Positions 63,879 through 64,000 of a stretch of 64,000 nt of DNA are shown here, piece by piece. The stretch comes from Anoplopoma fimbria (taxonomy: Eukaryota; Chordata; Actinopteri; Perciformes; Anoplopomatidae): contig NC_072456.1 of assembly GCF_027596085.1 (NCBI RefSeq), positions 13,282,744 to 13,346,743 of the forward strand, in the 5' to 3' direction. The translations under genes were made by a program, and so were the position numbers. The notes under the pieces were generated by a model. The model saw only the letters and a program-made list of their open reading frames with translations. It was not told the DNA's origin and ran no database searches. Positions within the stretch are counted from its first letter, which is position 1; each line of letters begins with the position of its first letter.

Positions 63879-64000
63879 TAGTCTGCTTACTTTGTGTCAA
63901 TTTAAAGCTGAATTCATTTATTCATTTTAAGTCATTTTAAGTCCAGTGTGTTTACATGTAGTATATTTCCTAACTGCCAACATTGGTTGTTTTATGCATA

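Overview
The window is vertebrate nuclear DNA, most likely from a ray-finned (teleost) fish. Coding exons are short and flanked by GT-AG introns. Non-coding DNA is AT-rich with abundant CA/TG microsatellites, and several interspersed repeats belong to types I recognise as common in fish. There are no operons, CRISPR arrays or bacterial-type genes, and most open frames of 60-140 codons are chance or low-complexity.

Two genes are recognisable, both on the + strand. The first is the 3' half of RABGAP1L, a Rab GTPase-activating protein of the TBC family. Eight shared coding exons lie at 30247-30360, 37374-37448, 39251-39376, 41663-41806, 45432-45473, 50727-50855, 60281-60373 and 63726-63836. The first six carry most of the TBC catalytic domain, including both catalytic fingers; the last two begin the C-terminal coiled coil. 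Two probable alternative first coding exons, 49710-49844 and 55277-55399, splice in phase to the next shared exon. They would make short proteins lacking the catalytic part of the TBC domain or all of it. Every exon junction seen is phase 0. The gene starts before and ends after the window.

The second gene is the orphan receptor GPR52 (7846-8963), an intronless GPCR nested on the same strand in the large RABGAP1L intron that fills 1-30246. The same nesting is known in mammals. Its frame is broken in the third intracellular loop by what looks like one missing G in a five-G run. Everything after it, including TM6, TM7 and the diagnostic C-terminus, is intact in the next frame.

Layout: 1-30246 is an intron with GPR52, its likely 5' region (about 5640-7845), repeats and several conserved-looking non-coding blocks. 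30247-45473 is the TBC core. 45474-60280 holds one shared exon and both alternative first exons. 60281-64000 is the start of the coiled coil. Mobile DNA includes a dead minus-strand LINE 3' end (35129-35905) with shorter copies of its tail at 28434 and 39764, at least three MITE-like elements, a degenerate SINE-like element (about 32800-32935) and two adjacent fish repeats (3892-4112). Long polypurine or polypyrimidine tracts and very long dinucleotide runs stand out. One run, (AC)50, begins at intron position +6 of the exon 60281-60373.
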